Shown in pieces: positions 1 through 8,377 of a stretch of 64,000 nucleotides of DNA. This stretch comes from Mesorhizobium shangrilense (GTDB lineage Bacteria; Pseudomonadota; Alphaproteobacteria; Rhizobiales; Rhizobiaceae). A program made the translations under genes and the position numbers. Location: contig NZ_JAQGPN010000001.1 of assembly GCF_028826155.1 (NCBI RefSeq), forward strand, positions 744,001 through 808,000. Direction: 5' to 3'. The notes beneath the pieces are model-generated. The model did not search any database. It had not been told where the DNA came from and saw nothing but the letters and a program-made list of their open reading frames with translations. Numbering within the stretch: position 1 is the first letter of the stretch; every line of letters starts with the position of its first letter.

Positions 1-754
1 CGATCATCGGCCAATTGTGGCGGGTGCAGATCTGGCGCGCATAGGTCAGTTCTTCGGTGATGGCCGCTCTGTCGACGTAGTCGGTCGCGTCATAACTCGA
101 CGTCGTTCCCAGCATCCGGTTCTGGCGCACCTGGGAAATCCGCTCGGCGGTGGCCACCAGGCCGACGATGAGCGGCCGCCGCGCGTCGACCAGGCTTTGC
201 GGCACCGGAACGCCCAGCACGATGGGAATGTTGGCGGTCTTGATGCCTCTGTTGGCGAGATAGATGCTGGTCGGCGTCTTCGACGTGCGCGAGATGCCGA
301 TGAGGACGATGTCGGCCTCCTCGATATCCATCGGCAGCTGACCGTCGTCATGCTCCATGGTGAAGTTCAGGGCGTCGATGCGCCGGAAATACTGGGCGTC
401 GAGCACATGCTGCGCCCCAACGCGCCGGCCTGCCGGCGCGCCGAGATAGGACTGGAACACGGCCAGCACCGGCTCCAGGACGGACACGCAGGGCAGTCCC
501 ATCTGCTGGCAGCGTTCGTCTATGGACCGGGCCAGCGCCTGGTCGACGACCGTGTAGAGGACGATGCCCGGCTCGTTCTCGACCTCCTCGAACACCTTCT
601 GCAGCTGCCGCTCGGTGCGGATCAGGGGATAGATGTGCTCGATCGCACGCGCGTCCTTGTACTGCGCGGACGCCGCGCGGCCGGCGGCCAGCAGGGTCTC
701 GCCCGTGGCGTCCGAAATCAGGTGCAGATGAAAGAAGCTCTGGGGTTTGTTCAC
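1..754 (-). CDS. Pyruvate, phosphate dikinase regulatory protein (DUF299), 3' end cut by window edge
   Basis: This is a bifunctional serine/threonine kinase and pyrophosphorylase family protein that switches pyruvate phosphate dikinase (or PEP synthase) on and off. The frame is open from a GTG at 754 to the left edge, about 251 codons of a family usually near 273 residues, so only the C-terminus is missing. The N-terminus carries the family's [10 protein letters not shown] stretch, and a P-loop-like [11 protein letters not shown] motif lies about two thirds of the way in, followed by YLANRG. The gene is divergent from hemE across the putative origin, the standard arrangement in alphaproteobacteria. 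GTG at 754 is chosen because it directly precedes the conserved N-terminus. Kinase versus phosphorylase direction and the exact partner (PPDK or PpsA) are inferred from the family. Confidence 0.9.
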   Translation of the reverse strand, partial: MNKPQSFFHLHLISDATGETLLAAGRAASAQYKDARAIEHIYPLIRTERQLQKVFEEVENEPGIVLYTVVDQALARSIDERCQQMGLPCVSVLEPVLAVFQSYLGAPAGRRVGAQHVLDAQYFRRIDALNFTMEHDDGQLPMDIEEADIVLIGISRTSKTPTSIYLANRGIKTANIPIVLGVPVPQSLVDARRPLIVGLVATAERISQVRQNRMLGTTSSYDATDYVDRAAITEELTYARQICTRHNWPMI

Positions 755-840
755 AGACGATGTGCCCGACCTGTTGAAGGCTGTGGATGGCTCGCCCGAG
801 CTGGTCCCGGGCGGCGCGGCGGACTGTATCAGAACGCCGT

Positions 841-916
841 TTGTCCACAATTCGAGGCGGCGTGAAGTTCGATGCCCCCATGTGGAGAAGATTGTGGGCT
901 TTCGGAATTATCCACG
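841..916. promoter_or_regulatory. Cluster of DnaA-box-like sites
   Basis: TTGTCCACA is at 841-849, TTCTCCACA on the reverse strand at 881-889, and TTATCCACG at 908-916. Each differs from the consensus TTATCCACA at one base. Such density in a non-coding gap next to hemE supports DnaA binding, which has not been measured. Confidence 0.65.
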
Positions 917-1074
917 GAGGCTGGATTCCGGCGACCAATCGCTGGTTGATCAAGTACCTGTCTCTGCTATGCTTTTCAAGCTTGTCCCCAGTGTTCACAC
1001 TGAGCGCCTGACAAGCGCTTTTCGCCGCGAAATCTCGGTTCTGGCGTCCGAGGCGTGACCTTTTGCCTACTCCC

Positions 1075-1106
1075 GATTCCAACAGACTCGTAGAATCAGA
1101 AGACTC
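1075..1106. promoter_or_regulatory. Dense cluster of GANTC (CcrM methylation) sites
   Basis: Four GANTC sites fall within 32 bases: GATTC 1075-1079, GACTC 1085-1089, GAATC 1093-1097 and GACTC 1102-1106. GANTC is the target of the cell-cycle methyltransferase CcrM in alphaproteobacteria. The cluster sits about 50-80 bases upstream of the hemE start and inside the putative origin, so it could couple methylation state to initiation or to hemE transcription. Confidence 0.6.
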
Positions 1107-1154
1107 TTTTCAAATAGGATTTTCTTTAAGGCTAGCCGGAAAGGACAACGCGAA

Positions 1155-2189
1155 TTGGCCGGAAAACGGATCGTCGTAGACGTGCTGAACGGGGAAGCGA
1201 GCTTCCCTCCTCCGATCTGGATGATGCGCCAGGCCGGACGCTATCTGCCGGAGTACCGGGAGGCCAGACGCCAGGCCGGCGGTTTCCTCGACCTTTGCTA
1301 CAACCCTGATCTCGCCGTGGAAGTGACCCTGCAGCCGATCAGGCGGTTCGGGTTCGACGCATCGATCCTGTTCTCCGATATCCTGGTGGTCCCGCATGCG
1401 CTGGGACGCGACCTGCGCTTCGAGGAAGGCCGCGGACCGTTGATGACGCCGATCCGGGAAGGCGAGGTCGATGAACTCGACGGCGAGGCGTTTCACGTGA
1501 ATCTCGCTCCCGTCTACGAGACGGTAACCCGCCTGCGGAAGGAACTTCCGGACGAGACGACGCTGATCGGCTTCTGCGGGGCGCCGTGGACGGTGGCGAC
1601 CTACATGATCGCTGGGCACGGCACGCCCGACCAGGCGCCGGCGCGGCTCTTCGCCTACCGGGCGCCCGAGGCAATGCGACGGCTGCTGAACACGCTTGCG
1701 GAGCGGTCGGCGGAATATCTGAAGCGCCAGATCGCGGCCGGCGCAGACGTGGTCCAGATCTTCGATTCCTGGGCCGGCGTGCTCGACGAGGCCTCGTTCG
1801 AGGCGTTTTGCATCGAGCCGGTGCGCCTGATCGTCGAGAGCGTGCGCCGCGAGTATCCGGACGTGCCGATCATCGGCTTCCCGCGCGGCGCAGGGGCTCT
1901 CTACGACACCTACCGGGCGCGGACGGGCGTGACCGCGCTTGGGCTGGATTGGTCGGTGCCGTGGACGCAGGCGAGAAAGCTGCAGGCCGAAGGGGCGGTG
2001 CAAGGAAATCTCGATCCGCTGCGGCTGGTGGCGGGCGGACGCGCGCTCAGCGAGGGCGTCGACGCGATCCTTTCCGAACTCGGCAACGGGCCCCTGGTGT
2101 TCAACCTCGGCCACGGGATCACCCCCGAAACGCCGATTGCGCATGTGGAGCAGATGATCGCCCGCGTGAGAGGCGCGTCGGCCAAATGA
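1155..2189 (+). CDS. hemE: Uroporphyrinogen decarboxylase HemE
   Basis: HemE removes the four acetate carboxyl groups of uroporphyrinogen III to give coproporphyrinogen III in cytoplasmic haem synthesis. The 344-residue product has the family length and both signatures: [16 protein letters not shown] near residues 19-34 and [13 protein letters not shown] near residues 139-151. The start is a TTG at 1155, supported by an AAGGA ribosome site about ten bases upstream and by the position of the N-terminal signature. It is the first gene to the right of the putative origin, and hemJ starts 10 bases after its stop, so the two form a haem operon. A parS-like palindrome lies in its coding sequence at 1489-1504. 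Confidence 0.96.
   Translation: MAGKRIVVDVLNGEASFPPPIWMMRQAGRYLPEYREARRQAGGFLDLCYNPDLAVEVTLQPIRRFGFDASILFSDILVVPHALGRDLRFEEGRGPLMTPIREGEVDELDGEAFHVNLAPVYETVTRLRKELPDETTLIGFCGAPWTVATYMIAGHGTPDQAPARLFAYRAPEAMRRLLNTLAERSAEYLKRQIAAGADVVQIFDSWAGVLDEASFEAFCIEPVRLIVESVRREYPDVPIIGFPRGAGALYDTYRARTGVTALGLDWSVPWTQARKLQAEGAVQGNLDPLRLVAGGRALSEGVDAILSELGNGPLVFNLGHGITPETPIAHVEQMIARVRGASAK
1489..1504. promoter_or_regulatory. parS-like site inside hemE
   Basis: CGTTTCACGTGAATCT matches the 14-base parS core GTTTCACGTGAAAC at 13 positions. It encodes part of an Ala-Phe-His-Val-Asn segment, so codon constraint alone could explain it. It is listed because several better matches occur within 7 kb and parAB are nearby. 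Confidence 0.5.
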
Positions 2190-2199
2190 GGCGGGTGCG

Positions 2200-2736
2200 A
2201 TGACCGGAAACGCGGTGACGGGGAGCGGTGGGTCCGCGGCGCGTCGGGCGGCAATCTCGGTCGCTGTCCTCGTCGGGCTGACGGGCGCCCTCTTCCTGCT
2301 GGCGCCGGACGGTCTCTATCCGTGGATCAAGGCGCTGCACGTGATCGCGGTGATCTCGTGGATGGCGGGAATGCTCTATCTTCCACGGCTCTTCGTCTAT
2401 CACGCCGACACTGAGACCGGGTCCGCGCAGTCGGAGACGTTCAAGGTGATGGAGCGCCGCCTGCTGCGCGCCATCATCAACCCGGCGATGATCGCCAGCT
2501 GGGCGCTCGGCCTCTGGCTGGCCTGGCGGGTGTTCGGTTTCCAGGGCGGGTGGCTGCATGTGAAGCTCGCCGCTGTCGTCGCCCTGTCGGCCGTGCACGG
2601 CTACCTGTCGGGCGCGGTTCGGCGCTTTGCCGAAGATCGCAACGTGAAGCCGGCGCGGCACTGGCGGATGGTCAACGAAATCCCTACATTGCTGATGATC
2701 CTCACCGTGATCATGGTGATCGTGAAGCCGTTTTAG
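2200..2736 (+). CDS. hemJ: Protoporphyrinogen IX oxidase HemJ, membrane protein
   Basis: HemJ is the membrane-bound, quinone-linked protoporphyrinogen oxidase of the UPF0093 family and replaces HemG/HemY in many alphaproteobacteria. The 178-residue protein has about four to five membrane segments. The hallmark is WIKALHVIAVISWMAGMLYLPRL, given here in two parts: WIKALHVIAVISW and MAGMLYLPRL, with the conserved histidine in the first half. An extra hydrophobic segment precedes it at residues 17-35. The ATG at 2200 follows the hemE stop by 10 bases, so the two genes are probably co-transcribed and catalyse successive late parts of haem synthesis. Confidence 0.92.
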   Translation: MTGNAVTGSGGSAARRAAISVAVLVGLTGALFLLAPDGLYPWIKALHVIAVISWMAGMLYLPRLFVYHADTETGSAQSETFKVMERRLLRAIINPAMIASWALGLWLAWRVFGFQGGWLHVKLAAVVALSAVHGYLSGAVRRFAEDRNVKPARHWRMVNEIPTLLMILTVIMVIVKPF

Positions 2737-2907
2737 GCGCGGCGTCTCGAAATTGGCGGCTTGCTCTTTGCGGGGCGCGGCGCTACAAGCGCATACTTCC
2801 CTCCCCGCCTTGCGCACTCGACACATCCGTTCGGGCGTCTTCGGCACGCATCGCGTTGCTCAGGCATATCTTCCTTCGAATCTTCCTTCGACCCGAGACC
2901 CTCTCCC
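2737..2907 (+). promoter_or_regulatory. rho leader with a 12-base tandem duplication
   Basis: The 171 bases before rho contain a C-rich, G-poor stretch at about 2790-2830 and an exact tandem duplication of ATCTTCCTTCGA at 2868-2879 and 2880-2891. Autoregulated Rho leaders with C-rich rut-like RNA are known in other bacteria. That role is only inferred here. The rho promoter must lie in this gap or in hemJ. Confidence 0.4.
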
Positions 2908-4173
2908 ATGCAGGAAATGAAACTCCAGGATTTCAAGAACAAGAAGCCCACGGACCTGATCGCGTTCGCGGAGTCTCTTGAGGTCGAGAACGCCAGTGTG
3001 ATGCGCAAGCAGGAACTGATGTTCGCGATCCTGAAGAAGCTTGCTTCTCAGGACGTCGAGATCATCGGCGACGGCGTGGTGGAAGTGCTGCAGGACGGCT
3101 TTGGGTTCCTGCGCTCGGCCAACGCCAATTACCTGCCCGGACCCGACGACATCTACATTTCGCCGTCGCAGATCCGGCGGTTCTCGCTGAAGACCGGCGA
3201 TACGGTCGAAGGACCGATCCGCAGTCCGAAGGAAGGCGAGCGCTACTTCGCGCTGCTGAAGGTCAACACGATCAATTTCGACGATCCTGAGAAGATCCGG
3301 CACAAGATCCATTTCGACAATCTGACGCCGCTTTACCCTACGTCGCGGCTGAAGATGGAGACGGACAACCCGACCGGCAAGGATATCTCGCCGCGCGTGA
3401 TCGATCTCGTCGCGCCTCTCGGCAAGGGCCAGCGAGCCCTCATCGTGGCGCAGCCGCGCACCGGCAAGACGGTGCTGCTGCAGAACATCGCGCATTCGAT
3501 CACCGCAAATCACCCCGAGTGCTATCTCATCGTCCTGCTCATCGACGAGCGGCCCGAGGAAGTGACCGACATGCAGCGCTCGGTGAAGGGCGAAGTGGTG
3601 TCGTCGACTTTCGACGAACCGGCGGCGCGGCACGTGCAGGTCGCCGAGATGGTGATCGAGAAGGCAAAGCGGCTGGTCGAGCATGGACGGGATGTCGTCA
3701 TCCTGCTCGATTCCATCACGCGGCTCGGCCGCGCCTACAACACGGTCGTCCCTTCCTCCGGCAAGGTTCTGACCGGCGGCGTGGACGCCAACGCTCTGCA
3801 GCGCCCCAAGCGCTTCTTCGGCGCGGCGCGCAACATCGAGGAAGGCGGTTCGCTGACCATCATCGCAACGGCGCTGATCGATACCGGCAGCCGCATGGAC
3901 GAAGTCATCTTCGAGGAGTTCAAGGGCACTGGCAACTCGGAAATCGTGCTCGACCGCAAGGTGGCCGACAAGCGCATCTTCCCTGCGATGGACATCCTCA
4001 AGTCTGGTACGCGCAAGGAAGACCTGCTGGTGCCGCGCTCGGACCTGCAGAAGATCTTCGTGCTGCGCCGCATCCTTGCGCCGATGGGCACTACGGATGC
4101 GATCGAGTTCCTCATCGACAAGCTCAAGCAGACGAAGACCAACGCCGACTTCTTCGATTCGATGAACACATAG
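2908..4173 (+). CDS. rho: Transcription termination factor Rho
   Basis: Rho is a hexameric RNA-dependent ATPase helicase that ends transcription. The 421-residue product matches the family length. The N-terminal helix domain covers residues 1-45, and the RNA-binding cold-shock domain follows (DGFGFLRS, then [10 protein letters not shown]). The ATPase core has Walker [11 protein letters not shown] and a Walker B region ending [15 protein letters not shown]. Frames are open further upstream, but the ATG at 2908 is chosen because the residues after it match the N-terminus usual in rhizobial Rho. Rho sits between hemJ and mnmE as in related genomes. Confidence 0.96.
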   Translation: MQEMKLQDFKNKKPTDLIAFAESLEVENASVMRKQELMFAILKKLASQDVEIIGDGVVEVLQDGFGFLRSANANYLPGPDDIYISPSQIRRFSLKTGDTVEGPIRSPKEGERYFALLKVNTINFDDPEKIRHKIHFDNLTPLYPTSRLKMETDNPTGKDISPRVIDLVAPLGKGQRALIVAQPRTGKTVLLQNIAHSITANHPECYLIVLLIDERPEEVTDMQRSVKGEVVSSTFDEPAARHVQVAEMVIEKAKRLVEHGRDVVILLDSITRLGRAYNTVVPSSGKVLTGGVDANALQRPKRFFGAARNIEEGGSLTIIATALIDTGSRMDEVIFEEFKGTGNSEIVLDRKVADKRIFPAMDILKSGTRKEDLLVPRSDLQKIFVLRRILAPMGTTDAIEFLIDKLKQTKTNADFFDSMNT

Positions 4174-4192
4174 GCCGATTGGTCGGCCAAGA

Positions 4193-4216
4193 GCGCTGCC
4201 GCACAGGCGGCAGCGC
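4193..4216 (+). terminator. Hairpin after rho
   Basis: A perfect 10-base stem (GCGCTGCCGC paired with GCGGCAGCGC) with a 4-base loop begins 20 bases after the rho stop. A second 6-base hairpin (GGCCGA/TCGGCC) is at 4173-4188. No clear U run follows, so it may act as a processing or stability hairpin rather than a classic terminator. Confidence 0.5.
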
Positions 4217-4344
4217 CATCCCTTCGCGGTTCAGAGGCTCACCCTCACCGCCCCGGATTAACCAGATCCGATTCGCCTCCGCAACGATCCATGTGAAGCG
4301 CCGCTGCGCTTCGATCCGGGGGCAGAAGCTTTCGCGTGACTCGG

Positions 4345-4360
4345 TGATTCACGTGTGACA
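4345..4360. promoter_or_regulatory. Degenerate parS-like site upstream of mnmE
   Basis: TGATTCACGTGTGACA matches the parS consensus TGTTTCACGTGAAACA at 13 of 16 positions. It is intergenic, so coding constraint does not explain it. It is the weakest site I would still count as part of the cluster. Confidence 0.4.
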
Positions 4361-4440
4361 CTGACGGCTCAACGCCCGGCGCACTCGGACAAATTGAGGT
4401 TGACGCGTGCGTCGCTCGAAGGATCATGTTCGGATCGCCG

Positions 4441-5760
4441 ATGACGCTCTTCAAGGATACCATCTTCGCGCTTTCGAGCGGCCGACTGCCGGCCGGGGTC
4501 GCCGTCGTGCGCATATCCGGACCCCAATCTCGATTCGTTTACGAAACGATGATTGGAAGCCTGCCCACTGCCCGGCTTGCCAAGCTTGCCACGATCAGTA
4601 ACCGCGGCGGCGAGCCGCTGGACCGCGGCCTCGCCCTCTGGTTCGATGGTCCGGCGAGCTTTACCGGCGAAGACAGCCTGGAGCTTCATCTTCATGGCGG
4701 CGTGGCTGTAGTCACCGCGGTGCTGCAGGCGCTGGGGGAACTCGATGACGTCCGACATGCGGAACCAGGCGAATTCACGCGGCGCGCTTTCGCACATGGA
4801 AAGCTCGACCTGGTTCAGGCGGAGGCGCTGGGCGATCTTGTTTCTGCGGAGACGGAGGCCCAACGACGCTTCGCCTTGCTCAACGCCGAGGGACGGCAGG
4901 GCGCTCTCTACCGATCATGGCGCGAACGACTGGTGCATGCGCGCGCCATGATCGAGGCCGAGCTGGATTTCGCCGACGAAGCCGATGTTCCAGGCTCTGT
5001 CGCGGACCGGATCTGGCCTGATATGGAGCGGCTGGCACAGGAGATCGCGGACCATTGTGGGCACTTCCGGCGGGCCGAGATGCTCCGGGATGGCTTTGAC
5101 GTGGTCATCATCGGCGCGCCGAATGCCGGGAAGTCGAGCTTGCTGAACGCCCTGGTGCAACGGGACGTCGCCATCGTATCAAACGAGGCGGGAACGACAC
5201 GCGACCTCATTGAAGTGGCGCTTGATCTGGAAGGCTACAAGGTTCGCATCACGGACACAGCGGGGTTGCGCGACGCGGAGGGCGCGGTCGAACGGATCGG
5301 CGTTGATCGCGCGATCGCCAGGGCGAGAGGAGCGCATCTGGTGGTCGAGGTGCTGGACATGAGCGAGATGGCGGCGCCCACTCTCGACGGCGCGCCCGCG
5401 CCGCAGATACGCGTGGGCTCCAAGGCGGATCTCGGGCGCGGCGATGCCGCCAACTTCGACGTCGTCATCTCGACGGTCGACGGGCGCGGTGTCGACACTT
5501 TGTTGGGCCTGATCCGTGATGCAGCGAAGGCCGCCGCGGGCGCCAGCACGGATCTCGCCCCGTCGCGACTGAGGCAGGTGTTGCTGCTGAAGGACGGAGA
5601 ACGCCACATCCGGAGATCACTCCGGATGGACACCGCCTCCTTGGAACTGCGCGCGGAGGAACTGCGGCTGGCAGGCTCGGCCCTGGGGCGCATCACCGGG
5701 GACGTGGACGTCGAGGATCTCCTGGACGCGATATTTTCGAATTTCTGCATCGGAAAATGA
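4441..5760 (+). CDS. mnmE: tRNA modification GTPase MnmE (TrmE)
   Basis: MnmE works with MnmG to build the 5-carboxymethylaminomethyl group on wobble U34 of several tRNAs. The 439-residue product has the N-terminal tetrahydrofolate-binding domain, the helical domain, an inserted G domain and the invariant C-terminal CIGK, whose cysteine is conserved. In the G domain I see G1 GAPNAGKSS and G3 DTAG. The G4 position reads GSKAD rather than the usual NKxD. ATG at 4441 is chosen because DTIFALSSG usually lies within a few residues of the start. An ATG at 4426 would add five residues. mnmG lies 110 bases downstream with parS sites between them. Confidence 0.93.
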   Translation: MTLFKDTIFALSSGRLPAGVAVVRISGPQSRFVYETMIGSLPTARLAKLATISNRGGEPLDRGLALWFDGPASFTGEDSLELHLHGGVAVVTAVLQALGELDDVRHAEPGEFTRRAFAHGKLDLVQAEALGDLVSAETEAQRRFALLNAEGRQGALYRSWRERLVHARAMIEAELDFADEADVPGSVADRIWPDMERLAQEIADHCGHFRRAEMLRDGFDVVIIGAPNAGKSSLLNALVQRDVAIVSNEAGTTRDLIEVALDLEGYKVRITDTAGLRDAEGAVERIGVDRAIARARGAHLVVEVLDMSEMAAPTLDGAPAPQIRVGSKADLGRGDAANFDVVISTVDGRGVDTLLGLIRDAAKAAAGASTDLAPSRLRQVLLLKDGERHIRRSLRMDTASLELRAEELRLAGSALGRITGDVDVEDLLDAIFSNFCIGK

Positions 5761-5837
5761 CTCACGTGAAACATTTCCGTGATGGATTCACATGAAACGC
5801 GCCTGATGGATGGGCTGTTTGCGTTTCACGTGAAACG
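5758..5837. promoter_or_regulatory. parS cluster between mnmE and mnmG
   Basis: Three ParB-site candidates lie in 80 bases. CGTTTCACGTGAAACG at 5822-5837 is a perfect 16-base palindrome containing the full 14-base core. TGACTCACGTGAAACA at 5758-5773 overlaps the mnmE stop and matches the consensus at 14 of 16. GGATTCACATGAAACG at 5784-5799 is degenerate (12 of 16). ParB should load here and spread; parA and parB are 2.5-3.4 kb away. Confidence 0.85.
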
Positions 5838-5870
5838 AGCCTAGATGCTGGCTTTCAAAGGTTGATGCCC

Positions 5871-7742
5871 ATGGAAGAGAGATTCGACGTCATCGTCGTC
5901 GGTGGCGGTCACGCGGGCTGTGAAGCGGCTTCGGCCGCCGCGCGCGCCGGTGCGAGGACTGCCCTGGTGACACTAAGTTTCGCGACCGTCGGCGCCATGT
6001 CGTGCAATCCCGCCATTGGCGGGCTTGGCAAGGGTCAACTCGTGCGGGAGATAGATGCGCTCGACGGCCTGATGGGACGTGTGGCCGACGAGGCCGGCAT
6101 TCAGTTCCGGCTGCTCAATCGGCGCAAGGGGCCGGCAGTGCGCGGGCCACGCACGCAGGCGGATCGCAAGCTTTACCGAAACGCGATTCAGCGTCGCATT
6201 GGCGAGCAAGCCGGCCTTGCGGTGGTAGAGGCCGAGGTCGCCGAGATCATCGTCGAAAGCGACGCGATCAGGGGTATCAGGCTGCACGACGGCAGGGTTC
6301 TCGATTGCGCAGCGCTCGTCCTCACCACGGGCACATTCCTGCGTGGTCTCATCCACATTGGCGACAAAAGGATTGTCGCCGGCCGCATGAATGAGCCGGC
6401 CGCCGTGAGTTTGTCCGAATCCATGACCCGGATCGGGTTCAAGCTTGGGCGCTTGAAGACGGGCACGCCTCCCCGCCTCGACGGACGCACGATCGATTGG
6501 GCGAGCCTGGACATGCAGGCGGCCGATGCGGATCCGACGCCGTTCTCATTGATGACGGACAGAATCGTGACGCCGCAGATCGAGTGCGGCATTACGCGGA
6601 CGACCGCGGCGTCGCATGAGGTGATCCGCGCCAATCTCAGCCGCTCGGCGATGTATTCCGGTTCGATCGAGGGGATCGGGCCGCGCTACTGTCCATCGAT
6701 CGAGGACAAGATCGTCAAGTTCGGCGATCGTGAAGGTCACCAGATTTTTCTGGAGCCGGAGGGACTGGATGACCACACGGTCTATCCGAATGGTATATCA
6801 ACCTCCCTCCCCGAGGACGCCCAGTTTGCGCTGCTGAAAACCATTCCCGGACTCGAGCAGGCGCGCTTGCTGCAGCCGGGATATGCGATCGAGTACGACC
6901 ACATTGACCCGCGGGAGCTGCATGCGACGCTGGAGACCCGCAAGGTCGCCGGGCTGTTTCTCGCCGGCCAGATCAACGGTACGACCGGTTATGAGGAGGC
7001 TGGCGCACAGGGGCTGGTGGCGGGGCTCAATGCCGCTCGCAAGGCCGGCAATCTCGGCTGCCAGACTTTCAGCCGCACCGAATCATATATCGGCGTCATG
7101 ATCGACGATCTGACGACCCGTGGCGTGAGCGAACCGTATCGCATGTTCACCTCGCGGGCAGAGTTCCGCCTTTCGCTTCGCGCCGACAATGCCGACGAGC
7201 GCCTCACCCCGCTCGCCGATTCGCTGGGGATCTGCTTGGCCGAACGCAGGGCTCGCTTCGATGCGCATCAGGAGAAGCTCGCGATTGCGCGCGCGCTGAC
7301 GCAGTCGCTGACAGTGACGCCGAACGAAGCCGGGAGACAAGGCATCGAGGTCAACAAGGACGGCGTCCGGCGGTCAGCCTATCAACTGCTTGCCTATCCC
7401 GATATCGATGCCGCAATGCTCCGCCGTGTATGGCCTCAGCTTGGGGAGATCGACGAGGCGACCATGGAGCGGGTGGAAACCGAAGCGAAGTATGCCGTCT
7501 ATCTCGACCGCCAGCGAAGTGAAGCGAGCCAGATCCGGGCTGAGGAAGGGCGCATGATCCCTGTTGGCCTGGATCTCTCCAGTGTGCCCGGGCTCTCGAA
7601 TGAACTGAGGCAAAAGCTGGCGCTGCGAAAGCCGCGCTCGATTGGCGAAGCGCAGCGGATCGAAGGCATGACGCCGGCGGCGCTGGCTATCCTCCTGACC
7701 CAGGTCCGGAACCACGAAGTGTCCGCGGGTGTGGCAGCTTGA
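5871..7742 (+). CDS. mnmG: tRNA uridine-5-carboxymethylaminomethyl modification enzyme MnmG (GidA)
   Basis: MnmG is the FAD- and NADH-dependent partner of MnmE in wobble uridine modification. The 623-residue product has the N-terminal dinucleotide-binding motif [11 protein letters not shown], the family signatures [19 protein letters not shown] and [15 protein letters not shown] (shown as short blocks), and [16 protein letters not shown]. The C-terminal helical domain ends normally. ATG at 5871 is preferred over the TTG at 5862 and ATG at 5865 because an AAAGG ribosome site lies at a proper distance. rsmG overlaps its stop in a TGATG arrangement, implying translational coupling. Confidence 0.96.
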   Translation: MEERFDVIVVGGGHAGCEAASAAARAGARTALVTLSFATVGAMSCNPAIGGLGKGQLVREIDALDGLMGRVADEAGIQFRLLNRRKGPAVRGPRTQADRKLYRNAIQRRIGEQAGLAVVEAEVAEIIVESDAIRGIRLHDGRVLDCAALVLTTGTFLRGLIHIGDKRIVAGRMNEPAAVSLSESMTRIGFKLGRLKTGTPPRLDGRTIDWASLDMQAADADPTPFSLMTDRIVTPQIECGITRTTAASHEVIRANLSRSAMYSGSIEGIGPRYCPSIEDKIVKFGDREGHQIFLEPEGLDDHTVYPNGISTSLPEDAQFALLKTIPGLEQARLLQPGYAIEYDHIDPRELHATLETRKVAGLFLAGQINGTTGYEEAGAQGLVAGLNAARKAGNLGCQTFSRTESYIGVMIDDLTTRGVSEPYRMFTSRAEFRLSLRADNADERLTPLADSLGICLAERRARFDAHQEKLAIARALTQSLTVTPNEAGRQGIEVNKDGVRRSAYQLLAYPDIDAAMLRRVWPQLGEIDEATMERVETEAKYAVYLDRQRSEASQIRAEEGRMIPVGLDLSSVPGLSNELRQKLALRKPRSIGEAQRIEGMTPAALAILLTQVRNHEVSAGVAA

Positions 7743-8377
7743 TGGAAGCGCGCTTTGTGGAACTGAAGCAGGCAGCCGGGACCGTTTCACGTGAAACGTT
7801 CGAGGATCTCCTGGCCTTCGAATCACTCTTCAGGAAATGGGCGGCGCGGATCAATCTGGCGGCGCCCTCGACGCTCGGAGATCTCTGGCGGAGGCACATC
7901 CTCGACAGCGCCCAACTGATCCGCCATGCCGCAGATGCGGAGAGGTGGGTCGATCTCGGATCGGGCGGCGGCTTTCCCGGTCTCGTCATTGCGATCTTCC
8001 TGAAGCGGCGCTCCGGAGCGCATCTCGACCTGGTCGAGAGCAACCGGAAAAAATGTGCGTTCCTCCAGGCTGTCGTCACCGATCTTGCGTTGCCCGCCCG
8101 CGTTCATGCGTCGCGAATCGAGGCAGTCGTGCCAACGTTGGGCACCCCTCATGTCGTGACCTCGCGCGCGTTGGCGCCCCTCCCCTTGTTGCTGGAACTG
8201 TCCGAGCCCCTGCTCTTGCAAGGTGGGCGCGCCCTTTTCCATAAAGGTCGGGATTACCGCCGAGAGATCGAAGAAAGCGCTGAGGACTGGGAGTTCGATC
8301 TGGTAGAACACGTGAGTCTCGTGGAGCATGACAGCGTCATTCTCGACATTTCAAATCTCAGGCGGCGGCAAGGATGA
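7742..8377 (+). CDS. rsmG: 16S rRNA (guanine-527-N7) methyltransferase RsmG (GidB)
   Basis: RsmG methylates N7 of G527 in the 16S rRNA 530 loop using S-adenosylmethionine; loss in other bacteria gives low-level streptomycin resistance. The 211-residue product has the SAM-binding motif WVDLGSGGGFPGLVIAI and the following LVESNRKKCAFL segment. The ATG at 7742 overlaps the mnmG stop. The N-terminal Val-Ser-Arg-Glu-Thr peptide is encoded by a perfect parS palindrome at 7783-7798. Its stop overlaps the parA start at 8374-8377. Confidence 0.95.
   Translation: MEARFVELKQAAGTVSRETFEDLLAFESLFRKWAARINLAAPSTLGDLWRRHILDSAQLIRHAADAERWVDLGSGGGFPGLVIAIFLKRRSGAHLDLVESNRKKCAFLQAVVTDLALPARVHASRIEAVVPTLGTPHVVTSRALAPLPLLLELSEPLLLQGGRALFHKGRDYRREIEESAEDWEFDLVEHVSLVEHDSVILDISNLRRRQG
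7783..7798. promoter_or_regulatory. Perfect parS site inside rsmG
   Basis: CGTTTCACGTGAAACG is identical to the 16-base palindrome at 5822-5837. It lies within the rsmG reading frame about 590 bases before parA. ParB binding here can both load the partition complex and affect parAB transcription. Confidence 0.85.

Larger units (their letters stand above)
755..1154. other. Putative chromosomal replication origin (oriC)
   Basis: This 400-base gap separates the divergent DUF299 gene and hemE. It has three 8-of-9 matches to the DnaA box TTATCCACA within 76 bases: 841-849, 881-889 (reverse strand) and 908-916. Weaker matches lie at 782-790 (reverse strand) and 982-990. GANTC sites occur at 924-928 and in a cluster at 1075-1106. 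An AT-rich stretch at about 1090-1130 next to hemE could be the unwinding element. In Caulobacter and Sinorhizobium the chromosomal origin lies beside hemE, and the parAB/parS cluster a few kilobases away fits. Origin function is inference; box matches are read from the sequence. Confidence 0.75.
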
